In this document: piece by piece, positions 34,316 through 44,020 of the stretch
Layout: each line of letters begins with the position of its first letter
Numbering within the stretch: position 1 is the stretch's first letter
From: Paenibacillus sp. FSL H8-0548
GTDB lineage: Bacteria; Bacillota; Bacilli; Paenibacillales; Paenibacillaceae
Direction: 5' to 3'
DNA: 64,000 nucleotides
Assembly: GCF_038630985.1 (NCBI RefSeq)
Contig: NZ_CP152049.1
Location: forward strand, 5,352,501 to 5,416,500
Notes under the pieces: generated by a model
What the model was told of the DNA's origin: nothing
Database searches by the model: none
What the model saw: the letters and a program-made list of their open reading frames with translations, nothing else
Translations under genes and position numbers: made by a program

Positions 34316-34340
34316 AAGGTGAAACGGCTGTTGCCGCCCT
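34316..34340 (+). repeat. fragment of the double-hairpin module (25 bp) in tandem
   Basis: Immediately after copy 3 the first 25 bp of the module (AAGGTGAAACGGCTGTTGCC onwards) start again and then break off into unrelated sequence. The junction is exact. Confidence 0.8.
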
Positions 34341-34363
34341 TTTCTAAGGAGAAGATGTTTCGC

Positions 34364-34407
34364 AAAAAAAGACACCTCTACTCTACAGCTAAACTGTAGG
34401 GTAGAGG
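34364..34407 (-). terminator. terminator overlapping the stop codon of the 95-aa gene
   Basis: On the minus strand the stem CCTCTACCCTACAG / CTGTAGAGTAGAGG is followed by TGTC and seven T's. The TAG stop of the gene sits in the loop, so the last codons form the left arm. Confidence 0.8.
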
Positions 34408-34676
34408 CTCTCATTATCATTCGTTCGATATGGGCGCGCAGCATGTTCAGCAACTTTCGCATCTGCACGAAGGAACATTTTATAGTCATAGTTACTGGTC
34501 TTACCCGGTGAATCTACTATAGCATCCAGCCTGTCCTGCTCCTCGCTGCATGTTAAGCAATACCCCATTGGATGTACCACTCGGAAAAAGCCTGTTCTGA
34601 ACACGATATCCGCCTCAGGATTAGAAACCAACTCTCCGCAACTAACACAATAAAAACGGTCCTTAGAACATATCAT
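34389..34676 (-). CDS. hypothetical small protein with two CxxC pairs, 95 aa
   Basis: I do not recognise this protein. Two CxxC motifs (CVSC near residue 10 and CLTC near 40) are spaced as in a zinc ribbon, and the C-terminal half is polar without membrane segments. A GAGGAAG sequence lies somewhat far from the ATG, so the start is not certain. The terminator overlapping its stop codon supports it as a real expressed gene. It lies between the ABC exporter and the GDP-mannose pyrophosphorylase. Confidence 0.6.
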   Translation of the reverse strand: MICSKDRFYCVSCGELVSNPEADIVFRTGFFRVVHPMGYCLTCSEEQDRLDAIVDSPGKTSNYDYKMFLRADAKVAEHAARPYRTNDNESLYPTV

Positions 34677-34741
34677 CCGATAGATCGCTTCCTCTCTCTT
34701 TCGTAATGATTGTATCCCTTTATTAGCAAACTATGCTGCTC

Positions 34742-36124
34742 TTACACCATATTGGATTGATTCGTTATTTCATCCCAAGTTACAGCTAATCGAATGATAT
34801 CATCCTCGCTTATTATTTTTCCCGTCTGCACTTCAATAAGCTCTATATCTGTAATTGCACGTATACTATGCCGAGAGCGCTCAGGTATCATTATGGCGTC
34901 GCCTGCTCCTATGGCACGATATACCTCATCTAGTATGAGTACTCCTTCTCCGCTTAAAATAGTCCACGTCTCATTTCGTTTAAAATGCAGCTGATAGCTC
35001 AGATTTTGCCCCTCCGCTATAAAAACTCTTCTTGTGACACTATGCAAGCCTGATGCCAATACTACTGAATCAATGATCTTTGAGTGGCCCCAGCGCCGTT
35101 CCTCATATTTTGGCTGCTCATTCATCGATTGCAGCTTTGCATCGAGTGCAGCCCCTCCATTCTTACTAGTTACCAAAATACCATCTGGGCTTGCTGCTAC
35201 GATAATGTTGCTTAGACCGATTATGGAAATCGGAATATCCAGCTCATTTATTAGCTTAGACTCCTCGCTATCCTCGGAAACTTCACCTTTTCCTAGCTGA
35301 TCAAAAATAATATTCTCTGATAATGATTTCCAAGTACCAAGGTCCTTCCATGCCCCATTGTAACCTACGACTGATCGAGAGGCTGTTTTCTGTGTAACCT
35401 CAGCTTCAAAACTAGCTTTGGGCAGTTTCGAGTACTGCTTATATAACTCATCGTAATGGATAGGAAGACTGCGTTCCAAAAGCATTGTAATCATAAAATC
35501 AAGCTGAAAAGCATAAATGCCAAGGTTCCAAAGTCCACCCTGCTGAATTAGCTTATTAGCTTCTGCTTCATATGGCTTTTCCTTAAATGTATTCACCTTA
35601 CGTTCGTACAGCCCTTCATCATCCTGCAGCAAGCTCGCTTTAGGAACAATATATCCATACTGCTCAGAGGGGCAGCTCGGTCTTGTCCCAACCATTAACA
35701 GCTCTGACCTGCTCTCTCTGGAGAGCTTCGGAAGTCCTCGTATGCAAGAGAAGAAATCGCTCTCAACATATGCATCTACCGGCATAACAATGACCGTTTC
35801 ACTTAGAGAAGCTCCTGCGATAGAATACAAATAAGCAGCAGCTAGTGCTACTGCCGGAAAGGTGTCTTTTTGCTCAGGCTCAATAATGAGAGGAGCTTTA
35901 TCACCTATTTGCCTCTGCAAGAGCTCTACCTGCTGACGGCAGGTTGCAATTCGCGTATGCTCCTGTAAATCGGCTTCATCCAGCTGGCGCCACATTCGCT
36001 GCAGCATCGATTCCTTCTCACCGCTCGGTCCTTGCAGTACCGATAAATATTGCTTAGCTCTATTTCGATTGGATAAGGGCCATAATCGCTTTCCTGATCC
36101 ACCTGATAATAATATGATTTTCAA
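34742..36124 (-). CDS. manC: mannose-1-phosphate guanylyltransferase / mannose-6-phosphate isomerase-type protein
   Basis: This is a 460-aa protein. The N-terminal nucleotidyltransferase (1-280) has LSGGSGKRLWPLS at 6-18, the FKEKP(Y) segment near 185 and the GYNGAWKDLGTW active-site region near 260. The C-terminal cupin (about 345-455) carries HSVTRRVFIAEGQ and HFKRNETWTIL metal-site segments. It makes GDP-mannose for glycan synthesis. The start is TTG, preceded by GGGAGA. It lies outside the rml cluster but could feed the same or another surface glycan. No phosphomannomutase is adjacent. Confidence 0.9.
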   Translation of the reverse strand: MKIILLSGGSGKRLWPLSNRNRAKQYLSVLQGPSGEKESMLQRMWRQLDEADLQEHTRIATCRQQVELLQRQIGDKAPLIIEPEQKDTFPAVALAAAYLYSIAGASLSETVIVMPVDAYVESDFFSCIRGLPKLSRESRSELLMVGTRPSCPSEQYGYIVPKASLLQDDEGLYERKVNTFKEKPYEAEANKLIQQGGLWNLGIYAFQLDFMITMLLERSLPIHYDELYKQYSKLPKASFEAEVTQKTASRSVVGYNGAWKDLGTWKSLSENIIFDQLGKGEVSEDSEESKLINELDIPISIIGLSNIIVAASPDGILVTSKNGGAALDAKLQSMNEQPKYEERRWGHSKIIDSVVLASGLHSVTRRVFIAEGQNLSYQLHFKRNETWTILSGEGVLILDEVYRAIGAGDAIMIPERSRHSIRAITDIELIEVQTGKIISEDDIIRLAVTWDEITNQSNMV

Positions 36125-36153
36125 AGCTTATCTCCCTTCCATACTGCGCGCGC

Positions 36154-36594
36154 TTAGCTGCTGCAATACATCCGTTTTGTATTCAACAATCTGCTGTACA
36201 AATAATGGATTTTATGCTGCTGCGGCTGCTTCTCTAATATCTCTTGATTCATTACACCTATAATTAAAGAACGAAGCGTATCCGAACATTCAAACAACAC
36301 ACCATGTGAATATTGATTATCTTTTTTCGAATTCCAAACGATGCGTCCGCGTACTACAATTTGCACATTGGAAATGATCATTCGAAACTCAACCAAATAA
36401 TTTTGCTGAACGGGTAAATGCAAGCCGGATAAAAAGCAGAGCCCATTCTGACTCAAATTAAGCAGAAGCACGTTAGTCATTGAGGGTGTTAACAGCTGCC
36501 CATCTTTACTAATTAGTCTAAGCTCTGCCTTAACCCCTTCTGTAAAACGAAGCCTGATATGTGATCGCAAGGCTTCATTTGAATGGTTGTTCAT
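36154..36594 (-). CDS. PilZ domain protein
   Basis: This 146-aa protein has a PilZ barrel: RSHIR at 10-14 (RxxxR) and NLSQNG at 46-51 ((D/N)xSxxG), then strands up to about residue 105 and a helical tail. PilZ domains bind cyclic di-GMP; the distance between the two motifs is longer than usual, so binding needs proof. The ATG at 36594 follows GGAGG by 8 nt; the longer frame from 36627 is less likely. It is upstream of manC on the same strand (29-bp gap), hinting at c-di-GMP control of polysaccharide supply. Confidence 0.8.
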   Translation of the reverse strand: MNNHSNEALRSHIRLRFTEGVKAELRLISKDGQLLTPSMTNVLLLNLSQNGLCFLSGLHLPVQQNYLVEFRMIISNVQIVVRGRIVWNSKKDNQYSHGVLFECSDTLRSLIIGVMNQEILEKQPQQHKIHYLYSRLLNTKRMYCSS

Positions 36595-36905
36595 TATGAA
36601 TTCCTCCATCATACCTAATAACGTCATGACTCATAAATACTTATGATTTTCAGTTAAAGGCTGTATTCTCACATACCCTGCTCATAGCTAAGTAGTATTC
36701 ATTCTATTCATAAGGAATCAATGAAAGGTATATTAACATCATTATACCCGAGTCCATCGATGGAAAATGTCGGTTAGTAGACGCGGCTTTTTTCTAATTT
36801 AGAAGGTTTTTGTCGAAAAACAAAAGGGACTGTCGCTTGAAGCAGTGAATCTACTTCAAGGACAGTCCCTTAATTGCCTATATGCTTTTTTACTCTCGTA
36901 TTCTG
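36595..36905. other. intergenic region between gltB end and the PilZ gene
   Basis: This 311-bp gap contains the gltB terminator at 36822-36872 and the presumed promoter region of the PilZ/manC pair. I found no ORF, RNA gene or repeat in the rest. Confidence 0.5.
36822..36872 (-). terminator. rho-independent terminator of the glutamate synthase gene
   Basis: The minus-strand stem AAGGGACTGTC / GACAGTCCCTT with inner TTGAAGTAG / CTGCTTCAA pairing is followed by TTTTG and a later T-run. Confidence 0.85.
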
Positions 36906-39900
36906 CTATTTGCCGCCTACGCGGGCAAGCTCTCTTTTGTTCGCTTCGAAGGCTGCAAGCAGCGCCTCATCGCCTGCTAAACCTGTATCCTGAACCTTGC
37001 GGATTTGCTCAAGCATACGCTTGTAATCCTTCGGAATCACTTTCACGAATTTAGCAAGCGATACTTCCCAATCACTTAATACACGCGCGCCTAATGCACT
37101 TTCTGTATGCTGTACATGTGATTCAATCAAGCCTTTCAGCTCAGCAATATCTTCCGAATTCTCCAGACGCTCCAGCAGCACCATTTCCAGATTACACTGG
37201 TTGTAGAAAACGCCTTCCTCATCGTAGATATACGCAACGCCTCCGGACATACCTGCTCCAAAGTTACGTCCTGTGCTCCCGAGAATGACCACTCGCCCAC
37301 CTGTCATATATTCACAGCCATGGTCGCCTACACCTTCGACAACAACGTTAGCTCCACTGTTCCGAACTGCAAAGCGCTCACCAGCCGTACCACGTATATA
37401 TGCTTGACCACTAGTTGCGCCATACAAAGCTGTGTTACCAATAATAACATTGTCCTCAGCGATAAAGGTTGCTTTCGGTGAAGGCGCTACGGAAATTTTA
37501 CCGCCTGATAAGCCTTTGCCGAAATAGTCATTCGAATCGCCCTCAATCGATAGTGTGATGCCTTTAGGCAGGAATGCGCCAAAGCTCTGACCAGCTGTTC
37601 CAACGAAGTGATACGAAATGGTATCCTCAGGCAAGCCTGCCGCGCCATAACGACGAGTAACCTCGCTGCCTAGAATCGTTCCGACAACACGGTTCGTATT
37701 CAAGATAGGGAATGTACCGCGCACCCGTTCACCACTGCCGAGCGCAGGCTCCGCAATTGGCACAAGCTGCTGCATATCAAGCGATAGCTCTAGTCCGTGG
37801 TTTTGCTCTTGAATGTTATAGCGAACCGCATCCTGCGGAAGCTCTGCTTCATAAAGCAAGCTCGATAGATCGATGCCTTTTGCTTTGTAGTGCTCAAGCA
37901 TCTGCTTTGTTTCCAAAATATCAACGCGGCCTACCATTTCTTGAATGGTGCGGAAGCCGAGCTCTGCCATAATCTCACGCAGCTCTTCAGCAATGAAGCG
38001 CAAATAGTTAACGACATGGCTCGGATCGCCCATAAACTTTTTGCGAAGCTCTGGATTTTGCGTGGCAACGCCTACTGGACAAGTATCCAATTGACACACA
38101 CGCATCATGATGCAGCCAAGCACGATGAGCGGAGCCGTAGAGAAGCCGTATTCTTCAGCTCCCAGCAGCACTGCTATTGCAACATCGCGTCCGTTCATCA
38201 TTTTACCGTCTGTCTCTAGAACTACGCGATCACGCAATTTGTTAAGCATAAGCGTCTGATGCGTTTCAGCTAGACCTAGCTCCCAAGGCAAGCCTGCATG
38301 GCGAATGGAGCCCATTGGAGATGCACCCGTACCGCCATCATAGCCGCTTACCATAATAACGTCAGCACGGCCTTTTGCTACGCCGGTCGCAATCGTTCCT
38401 ACCCCAACTCCGGATACTAGCTTTACGTTAATCCGTGCGCGTGGATTTGCATTTTTCAAATCATGAACAAGCTCCGCCAAATCCTCAATCGAATAAATAT
38501 CATGATGCGGCGGCGGTGAGATAAGTCCAACACCAGGCGTTGATCCGCGAACCTCAGCAACCCAAGGATATACTTTAAGACCAGGCAGCTGACCGCCTTC
38601 ACCAGGCTTAGCGCCTTGGGCCATTTTAATTTGAATCTCATCTGCATTAACCAAGTAGTTGCTCGTTACCCCAAAACGTCCCGATGCGACCTGCTTGATC
38701 GCACTCCGTCTTGAATCACCGTTCGCGTCAGGAATAAAGCGCGCTGGATCTTCCCCGCCCTCGCCAGTATTCGACTTGCCGCCAAGGCGGTTCATCGCAA
38801 TAGCCAGACTCTCATGGGCTTCCTTGCTTATGGAACCGAATGACATCGCACCGGTTTTGAACCGCTTCACGATGGATTCAAGAGATTCAACTTCCTCAAG
38901 CGGAACAGGCTGACGACCTTCCTTGAATTTAAGTAAGGAACGCAGCGTTAAATGCTTCTTGTCCTCACCCTGTACAAGCGCTGAGAATTTCTTGTATAGC
39001 TTGTAGTCGTTCGTACGGGAAGCCATTTGCAGCGTATGAATCGTCTGCGGTGTAAATAAATGGTCCTCGCCGTCTTTGCGCCACTGATAATCGCCACCGG
39101 AGTCAAGCTCTTTCTCTGCGCCTTCCTGCTCAGCGAATGCACGATGATGATGCTTCAACGTTTCTTCTGTAATCACATCGAGGCCAATACCGCCTATACG
39201 AGATGGAGTCCAAGTGAAGTACTGATTAATGACATCCTCTTTCAAGCCAACCGCTTCGAAAATTTGCGCGCCGCGATAGGACTGAATCGTCGAGATCCCC
39301 ATTTTGGACAATATTTTGACAACGCCTTTAGTCGCTGCTTTGATCAGGTTTTTAACGGCCTTCTCATGCGAAATGCCGCGAAGCATGCCTTGGCGAATCA
39401 TATCGTCCAGCGTCTCAAATGCTAGGTAAGGGTTAACCGCATTTACACCGTAACCAAGCAATAACGCAAAGTGATGAACTTCACGAGGCTCGCCCGACTC
39501 CAGCAAAATAGCAACCTTCGTACGCGTACCTTGGCGAATAAGATGGTGATGTAAAGCCGCTACTGCCAGCAAAGCTGGAATTGCAGCATTTTCCTTGTCG
39601 ACGCCGCGATCGGATAAAATAAGCAAATTATGGCCTTTATCAATGACGCGATCAGCCGCTTCACACATCAGCGTAAGTGCATCACGCAAACCTGCTTCTC
39701 CTTCGCTTGCCACAAAGAAGATTGGAAGCGTAATGGAACGGAAGCCCGGACGGCGCACATGGCGCAGCTTAGCGAACTGCTCATTGGACAATATTGGCGT
39801 ATCTAATTTAATATGACGGCAGCTCTCCGGCTCAGGATTAAGCAGGTTTCGCTCAGGGCCAATCGTCGTTCCCGTCGCCGTAATAATTTCCTCGCGAATC

Positions 39901-41510
39901 GCATCAATCGGCGGATTCGTTACTTGCGCAAACAATTGCTTAAAGTAATTGTACAAGCGCTGCGGTTTCTCCGATAATATCGCAAGTGGAGCGTCGTAGC
40001 CCATTGATGAAATCGGCTCAGCACCGCTGCCAGCCATCGGCTCAAGCACCTTGCGAATATCCTCATAAGTGTAGCCAAATGCTTGCTGTCTCATTTGTAC
40101 AGTAGTATGGTTAGGCTCTGGCAGCTCGGGAGCTTCTGGAAGATCCTCTAGATCCACGAGATGCTCATTCAGCCAATCCCGGTAAGGATGCTCCGTTTCA
40201 ATCTCCGCTTTTACTTCCTCATCAGAAATAATGCGGCCTTGCTCTGTGTCTACAAGCAGCATGCGTCCTGGACGCAAACGATCTTTGTATAAAATATCTT
40301 CAGCCGGAATATCAACTGTTCCTGCTTCAGAGCCGAGTATAATGTGATCATCCTTCGTTACATAATAACGGGCTGGCCGAAGACCATTACGATCAAGCAC
40401 AGCACCAATTTTTATGCCGTCTGTAAAGCCAAGCGCAGCAGGTCCGTCCCATGGCTCCATTAACGTACTGTGGTATTCATAGAACGCCTTGCGCTCATCG
40501 CTCATGCTCTCATGGTTAGACCATGGCTCTGGAACCATCATCATAGCTGCATGAGCCATTGAGCGACCAGACAAGAACAGGAACTCCAGCGTATTATCGA
40601 ACATCGCTGTATCGGAGCCGTCAGGATTAATGATCGGCTTGATCTTCTCCATATCATCACCGAACAGCTCAGTGGCAAACAACGTTTGACGTGCATGCAT
40701 CCAGTTCACGTTGCCGCGAAGCGTGTTAATCTCTCCGTTATGGATCATATAGTGGAAAGGATGCGCGCGCTCCCAGCTCGGGAACGTGTTTGTACTGAAA
40801 CGGGAGTGAACAAGAGCCATCGCCGATACGACAGACTCGTCATTAAGCTCAGAATAGAATGAGCGTACTTGCTCAGTCGTAAGCATCCCTTTGTAGACGA
40901 TTTTTCTCGAGGATAAGCTCGAGAAATAGAACATATTGCCGCCTTCTTTGCCGGCATAACGAATCGCAAGCTCAGCACGCTTACGAATTACATATAATTT
41001 GCGTTCAAATGCCATATTGTCCTGCAGGCTCTCATCCATACCGATAAACAGCTGCCGCACAAAAGGCTTAACAGCTAATGCAGATTCCCCTAGCTTCCGA
41101 TCATCCGTTGGAACTGTACGCCAAGCAATCACGGATTGCTTCTCTTCTTTAACAATGGATTCCACTTCACGCTCGATAGCCGCGCGCGCAGTCTCATCCT
41201 GCGGCATAAAAATCATACCAACAGCATACTTGCCTTCAATAGGAAGCTTTATTTCTTGTTTATTTAATTCTGCTGCAAAAAAAGCATGTGGAATTTGAAG
41301 CAAAATACCTGCTCCATCTCCTGTATTCGGTTCACTGCCTTGACCGCCGCGATGCTCCATATTCTCGAGCAGCGTTAGTGCCTGGCGAATAACCTTATGT
41401 GATTTTATTCCTTTAATGTTTGCCACAAAGCCCATGCCGCATGCGTCTTTCTCGAATTGCGGATCATAGAGCCCCTGCTTAGGCGGCAATCCCAAAATAG
41501 AGTTCTTCAT
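36906..41510 (-). CDS. gltB: glutamate synthase large subunit
   Basis: This is a 1534-aa protein of usual length (called gltA in Bacillus). The order is an N-terminal glutaminase domain with catalytic Cys24 in [10 protein letters not shown] (normally exposed by removal of the 23-residue leader), a central domain, and the FMN-binding synthase domain. That domain has [13 protein letters not shown] near 915 and the 3Fe-4S cysteines in [15 protein letters not shown] near 1170. The C-terminal GXGXG beta-helix ([11 protein letters not shown], about 1330) follows. It makes two glutamates from glutamine and 2-oxoglutarate. The ATG at 41510 has GAAAGG upstream. The small subunit gene is not adjacent, which is unusual. 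Confidence 0.97.
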   Translation of the reverse strand: MKNSILGLPPKQGLYDPQFEKDACGMGFVANIKGIKSHKVIRQALTLLENMEHRGGQGSEPNTGDGAGILLQIPHAFFAAELNKQEIKLPIEGKYAVGMIFMPQDETARAAIEREVESIVKEEKQSVIAWRTVPTDDRKLGESALAVKPFVRQLFIGMDESLQDNMAFERKLYVIRKRAELAIRYAGKEGGNMFYFSSLSSRKIVYKGMLTTEQVRSFYSELNDESVVSAMALVHSRFSTNTFPSWERAHPFHYMIHNGEINTLRGNVNWMHARQTLFATELFGDDMEKIKPIINPDGSDTAMFDNTLEFLFLSGRSMAHAAMMMVPEPWSNHESMSDERKAFYEYHSTLMEPWDGPAALGFTDGIKIGAVLDRNGLRPARYYVTKDDHIILGSEAGTVDIPAEDILYKDRLRPGRMLLVDTEQGRIISDEEVKAEIETEHPYRDWLNEHLVDLEDLPEAPELPEPNHTTVQMRQQAFGYTYEDIRKVLEPMAGSGAEPISSMGYDAPLAILSEKPQRLYNYFKQLFAQVTNPPIDAIREEIITATGTTIGPERNLLNPEPESCRHIKLDTPILSNEQFAKLRHVRRPGFRSITLPIFFVASEGEAGLRDALTLMCEAADRVIDKGHNLLILSDRGVDKENAAIPALLAVAALHHHLIRQGTRTKVAILLESGEPREVHHFALLLGYGVNAVNPYLAFETLDDMIRQGMLRGISHEKAVKNLIKAATKGVVKILSKMGISTIQSYRGAQIFEAVGLKEDVINQYFTWTPSRIGGIGLDVITEETLKHHHRAFAEQEGAEKELDSGGDYQWRKDGEDHLFTPQTIHTLQMASRTNDYKLYKKFSALVQGEDKKHLTLRSLLKFKEGRQPVPLEEVESLESIVKRFKTGAMSFGSISKEAHESLAIAMNRLGGKSNTGEGGEDPARFIPDANGDSRRSAIKQVASGRFGVTSNYLVNADEIQIKMAQGAKPGEGGQLPGLKVYPWVAEVRGSTPGVGLISPPPHHDIYSIEDLAELVHDLKNANPRARINVKLVSGVGVGTIATGVAKGRADVIMVSGYDGGTGASPMGSIRHAGLPWELGLAETHQTLMLNKLRDRVVLETDGKMMNGRDVAIAVLLGAEEYGFSTAPLIVLGCIMMRVCQLDTCPVGVATQNPELRKKFMGDPSHVVNYLRFIAEELREIMAELGFRTIQEMVGRVDILETKQMLEHYKAKGIDLSSLLYEAELPQDAVRYNIQEQNHGLELSLDMQQLVPIAEPALGSGERVRGTFPILNTNRVVGTILGSEVTRRYGAAGLPEDTISYHFVGTAGQSFGAFLPKGITLSIEGDSNDYFGKGLSGGKISVAPSPKATFIAEDNVIIGNTALYGATSGQAYIRGTAGERFAVRNSGANVVVEGVGDHGCEYMTGGRVVILGSTGRNFGAGMSGGVAYIYDEEGVFYNQCNLEMVLLERLENSEDIAELKGLIESHVQHTESALGARVLSDWEVSLAKFVKVIPKDYKRMLEQIRKVQDTGLAGDEALLAAFEANKRELARVGGK

Positions 41511-41926
41511 TGTGAGCAACCTTTCTATGAGAAGATTTTTGGGTAAGCATGAACGTAATGAAATTATGCACCGCTGAATACGTTTAACGCTTCATTTTCG
41601 GCTTGTTTTATCATAGAATGGTAATCAGCAGGGCGCATCGGCCTACTTTTTATCACCCATAGTCTAAAATCCTGGTACCTCTATCCTGCGAGCACCTGCG
41701 TCTTATTGACCATACCGAGCCTTTATCGCGATATTGCGATTATTATCTTAATTTTATCATTAGGCTATAGTGGAATCAATTTAGTATTTTCATAATTGTT
41801 TGCACTATTTTACTACAAAGTTATACCTAATTTATCGTTTACAAACTCTCGAACATCCATTTTGACACAAAGAACAACCTAGCATGGATTGACGTTTTCT
41901 ATTCATTCATATTTTATCAGCAGGAT
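41511..41926. other. glutamate synthase upstream region with long leader
   Basis: About 235 nt lie between the predicted promoter and the gltB start codon. The leader contains the inverted repeat ATCGC-N6-GCGAT at 41725-41740, close to the predicted start of transcription. No known riboswitch or T-box sequence (for example TGGNACCGCG) was seen, and no divergent regulator gene such as gltC is present. Confidence 0.45.
41751..41779 (-). promoter_or_regulatory. predicted promoter of gltB
   Basis: On the minus strand, -35 TTGATT (41774-41779) and -10 TAAAAT (41751-41756) have a 17-bp spacer. The inverted repeat ATCGC-N6-GCGAT starts about 10 bp downstream and could be an operator. Confidence 0.5.
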
Positions 41927-41932
41927 GTGTGC

Positions 41933-42319
41933 ATGGTGTATAGTACGTTAACCTTTCCATTATACCCAGAAGCTGACCGTTTGTTTCTAATCGCTTGTTT
42001 AAAGGAGCTGAGCAACACTTCGGTTGCTAAAGGGGATAGTCATCCTAGCCGCGCTGGCTATGAGGCTATGGGGGAAAAACGGAGCATCTATATTCTATTT
42101 CGCAATATTGCGGAAGCGGCTCGCGCTGCAATTCATTGGAATGCTGCTGCGCAAACCGCTTCCGCAAAGCTTCTGGGCAGTACGATGAACATCGCTGCCT
42201 TTAAGACACATCTGCTACTTGTATTCCTTCTGCAGCTGCTGCATCTGCTCAAGTGCCATAGCCGACCAGCGATGCAGCCGATCAAGAGCATCAATAGCTG
42301 CTTCAGTTGCTGTTCTTAG
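41933..42319 (+). CDS. doubtful ORF, alanine-rich, overlapping kapB
   Basis: An open frame of 128 codons starts at an ATG with CAGGA 7 nt upstream. Up to about 42214 the codons look plausible and the product would be Ala-rich and helical. The last third runs antisense through the 3' end of kapB and reads as Leu/His/Cys-rich nonsense. It may be a small real gene, a decayed one, or chance. I recognise no family. Confidence 0.25.
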   Translation: MVYSTLTFPLYPEADRLFLIACLKELSNTSVAKGDSHPSRAGYEAMGEKRSIYILFRNIAEAARAAIHWNAAAQTASAKLLGSTMNIAAFKTHLLLVFLLQLLHLLKCHSRPAMQPIKSINSCFSCCS

Positions 42320-42610
42320 CGAGTCGCTATAATCCGGTACAGCACCTGTATATGGCTTCAAATCACGAATAAGTACAGTTGTTTTCTCTGTATAGCTAAG
42401 CGCACGCCGCTCATGAAACATCGGTACGTCAGGATTATAAGGATTATGCAGATCACCTTGCTCTGGATGCTTTAGTACAGCAAGAACCTTAACGAGCGCA
42501 CGGGGCTTGTTTAATTCTACGAGTTCTCCTACATATTGGCCTGATCTAATATCGACACGAACATAATTGCCAATGTTGCATTCTTGATCCTCTTGATTAA
42601 ATGTTGTCAT
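42215..42610 (-). CDS. kapB: kinase-associated protein B (KapB family)
   Basis: This 131-aa protein contains the KapB signature VKVLAVLKHPEQGDLHNP followed by DVPMFHERRALS (about 44-75) and KPYTGAVPDYSDSL (about 85-98). These match B. subtilis KapB almost residue for residue. KapB is needed for activity of the sporulation histidine kinase KinB. Despite the historic name 'lipoprotein', no lipobox is visible here. The ATG at 42610 is 7 nt after GTGAGG. No kinB lies in the window. Confidence 0.9.
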   Translation of the reverse strand: MTTFNQEDQECNIGNYVRVDIRSGQYVGELVELNKPRALVKVLAVLKHPEQGDLHNPYNPDVPMFHERRALSYTEKTTVLIRDLKPYTGAVPDYSDSLRTATEAAIDALDRLHRWSAMALEQMQQLQKEYK

Positions 42611-42811
42611 TTCTTTTGCCTCACTTTTCATTTATATTTATATGTAAAATATTTGTAAATATAGCTTGCTTCAGGAATGCATATGCTAATCGTATCCTTA
42701 TCTTCTCTTAAGGATAGTTTATCTGCTGCAATATTCGCAACTCATAACCAATAAAACTTGTGTTAGTCGTACTTGCATCGTAATATGGAAATAGAAAAGT
42801 AGGTGGAATGA

Positions 42812-43930
42812 ATGCGTAAGAAAAGAGTGCTTCTGCTCTCTGAAGGCTTTGGCTCAGGTCATACACAAGCTGCTTTTGCGCTTGCTGTCGGACTAAAGCA
42901 GTTGTGTCCGGGGATTCAGACCCGCGTCATCGAGCTTGGAAAATTTCTTAATCCGGTGCTTGGTCCTTGGATTGTATCAGCGTATCGCAAAACCGTAAGC
43001 AAACAACCTAAGATGGTCGGTCTTATGTACCGCAGCAACTATAAAAAATCGTTTAATCGTCTCACACAGCTTGCCATTCATCGTATGTTTTATACTCATA
43101 CATCGCAGGTTATATCTCAATTGAAGCCTGATCTAATTATTTGTACGCATCCAGGACCGAATGCAGTTGTTTCCAGACTAAAGCGTCTCGGACTAATTGA
43201 TACCCCGCTGTTCACCTTAATTACCGATTATGATGCTCATGGCTCTTGGGTAAATAAGGAGGTTAATCATTATCTCGTTTCCTCGGATATTGTAAAGGAA
43301 CGTCTAATGGACAAGGGGATAACCAATAATCGAATTGAAGTAACAGGAATTCCTGTTCATCCGAATTTTTGGCATACATATAATAAAGAAGAAGTAAGAG
43401 AGCAGTTCCATTTGCAAAATATGCCTACCGTACTCATTATGGGCGGCGGTTGGGGAATTATGTACGAGGATAACGCACTCGAGTATATGACCAAATGGCG
43501 AGAAAGCACTCAGCTCATCTATTGTGTAGGCTCCAACGAGAAAATGAAGGAAAAAATGCTCTCTGATCCGCTTTTCCAGCATCCTAACGTTCATATTCTC
43601 GGATTCACCCGCGAAATAAATAAGCTCATGGATGTTTCAGATCTGCTCATTACGAAGCCGGGCGGGATGACTTGCACCGAAGGAATGAGCAAAGGAATTC
43701 CGATGCTCTTCTATGAACCGATACCAGGGCAAGAGGAAGAAAACTGCGAATACTTCATAAACAACGGCTTTGGCGAAATGCTTGACTCCAACGATGTCGT
43801 TGATCGTTGGTTCTCGCTCATTCATCAGCCTAATGCCGCGGGGCAATTCCGTGACAGTCTGCTAACGAAACGAAATTTACAATATGACCCGACAAATTGT
43901 CCGAAAGCCGTCCTGCGATTCATGCAGTGA
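42812..43930 (+). CDS. glycosyltransferase of the diacylglycerol glucosyltransferase (UgtP/MGDG synthase) type
   Basis: This 372-aa GT28-type enzyme begins RVLLLSEGFGSGHTQAAFAL, the MGDG-synthase N-terminal glycine loop. It has PDLIICTHPGPNAVV near 108, TDYDAHGSWV near 140, ITGIPVHPNFW-like VTGIPVHP near 182, MGGGWG near 211 and LITKPGGMTCTEG near 278 (sugar-nucleotide site). It probably transfers a hexose from UDP-sugar to diacylglycerol or a similar lipid at the membrane face. B. subtilis has UgtP and YkoN of this class, and the sequence does not decide between them. AGGTGG lies 5 nt before the ATG. Confidence 0.88.
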   Translation: MRKKRVLLLSEGFGSGHTQAAFALAVGLKQLCPGIQTRVIELGKFLNPVLGPWIVSAYRKTVSKQPKMVGLMYRSNYKKSFNRLTQLAIHRMFYTHTSQVISQLKPDLIICTHPGPNAVVSRLKRLGLIDTPLFTLITDYDAHGSWVNKEVNHYLVSSDIVKERLMDKGITNNRIEVTGIPVHPNFWHTYNKEEVREQFHLQNMPTVLIMGGGWGIMYEDNALEYMTKWRESTQLIYCVGSNEKMKEKMLSDPLFQHPNVHILGFTREINKLMDVSDLLITKPGGMTCTEGMSKGIPMLFYEPIPGQEEENCEYFINNGFGEMLDSNDVVDRWFSLIHQPNAAGQFRDSLLTKRNLQYDPTNCPKAVLRFMQ

Positions 43931-44020
43931 TGGTTTTCTTTTTTTCCCAACTGTGAGAATGAAGCATAAATTGTATGCCCTTATCCAAATAGTATAACTA
44001 ATTGAAGGGAGCTGTTTATA

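Noticed and set aside
41511..41750. Riboswitch or T-box in the gltB leader
   Set aside because: No T-box core, no known riboswitch consensus and no convincing terminator/antiterminator pair could be seen by eye; only a short inverted repeat near the start.
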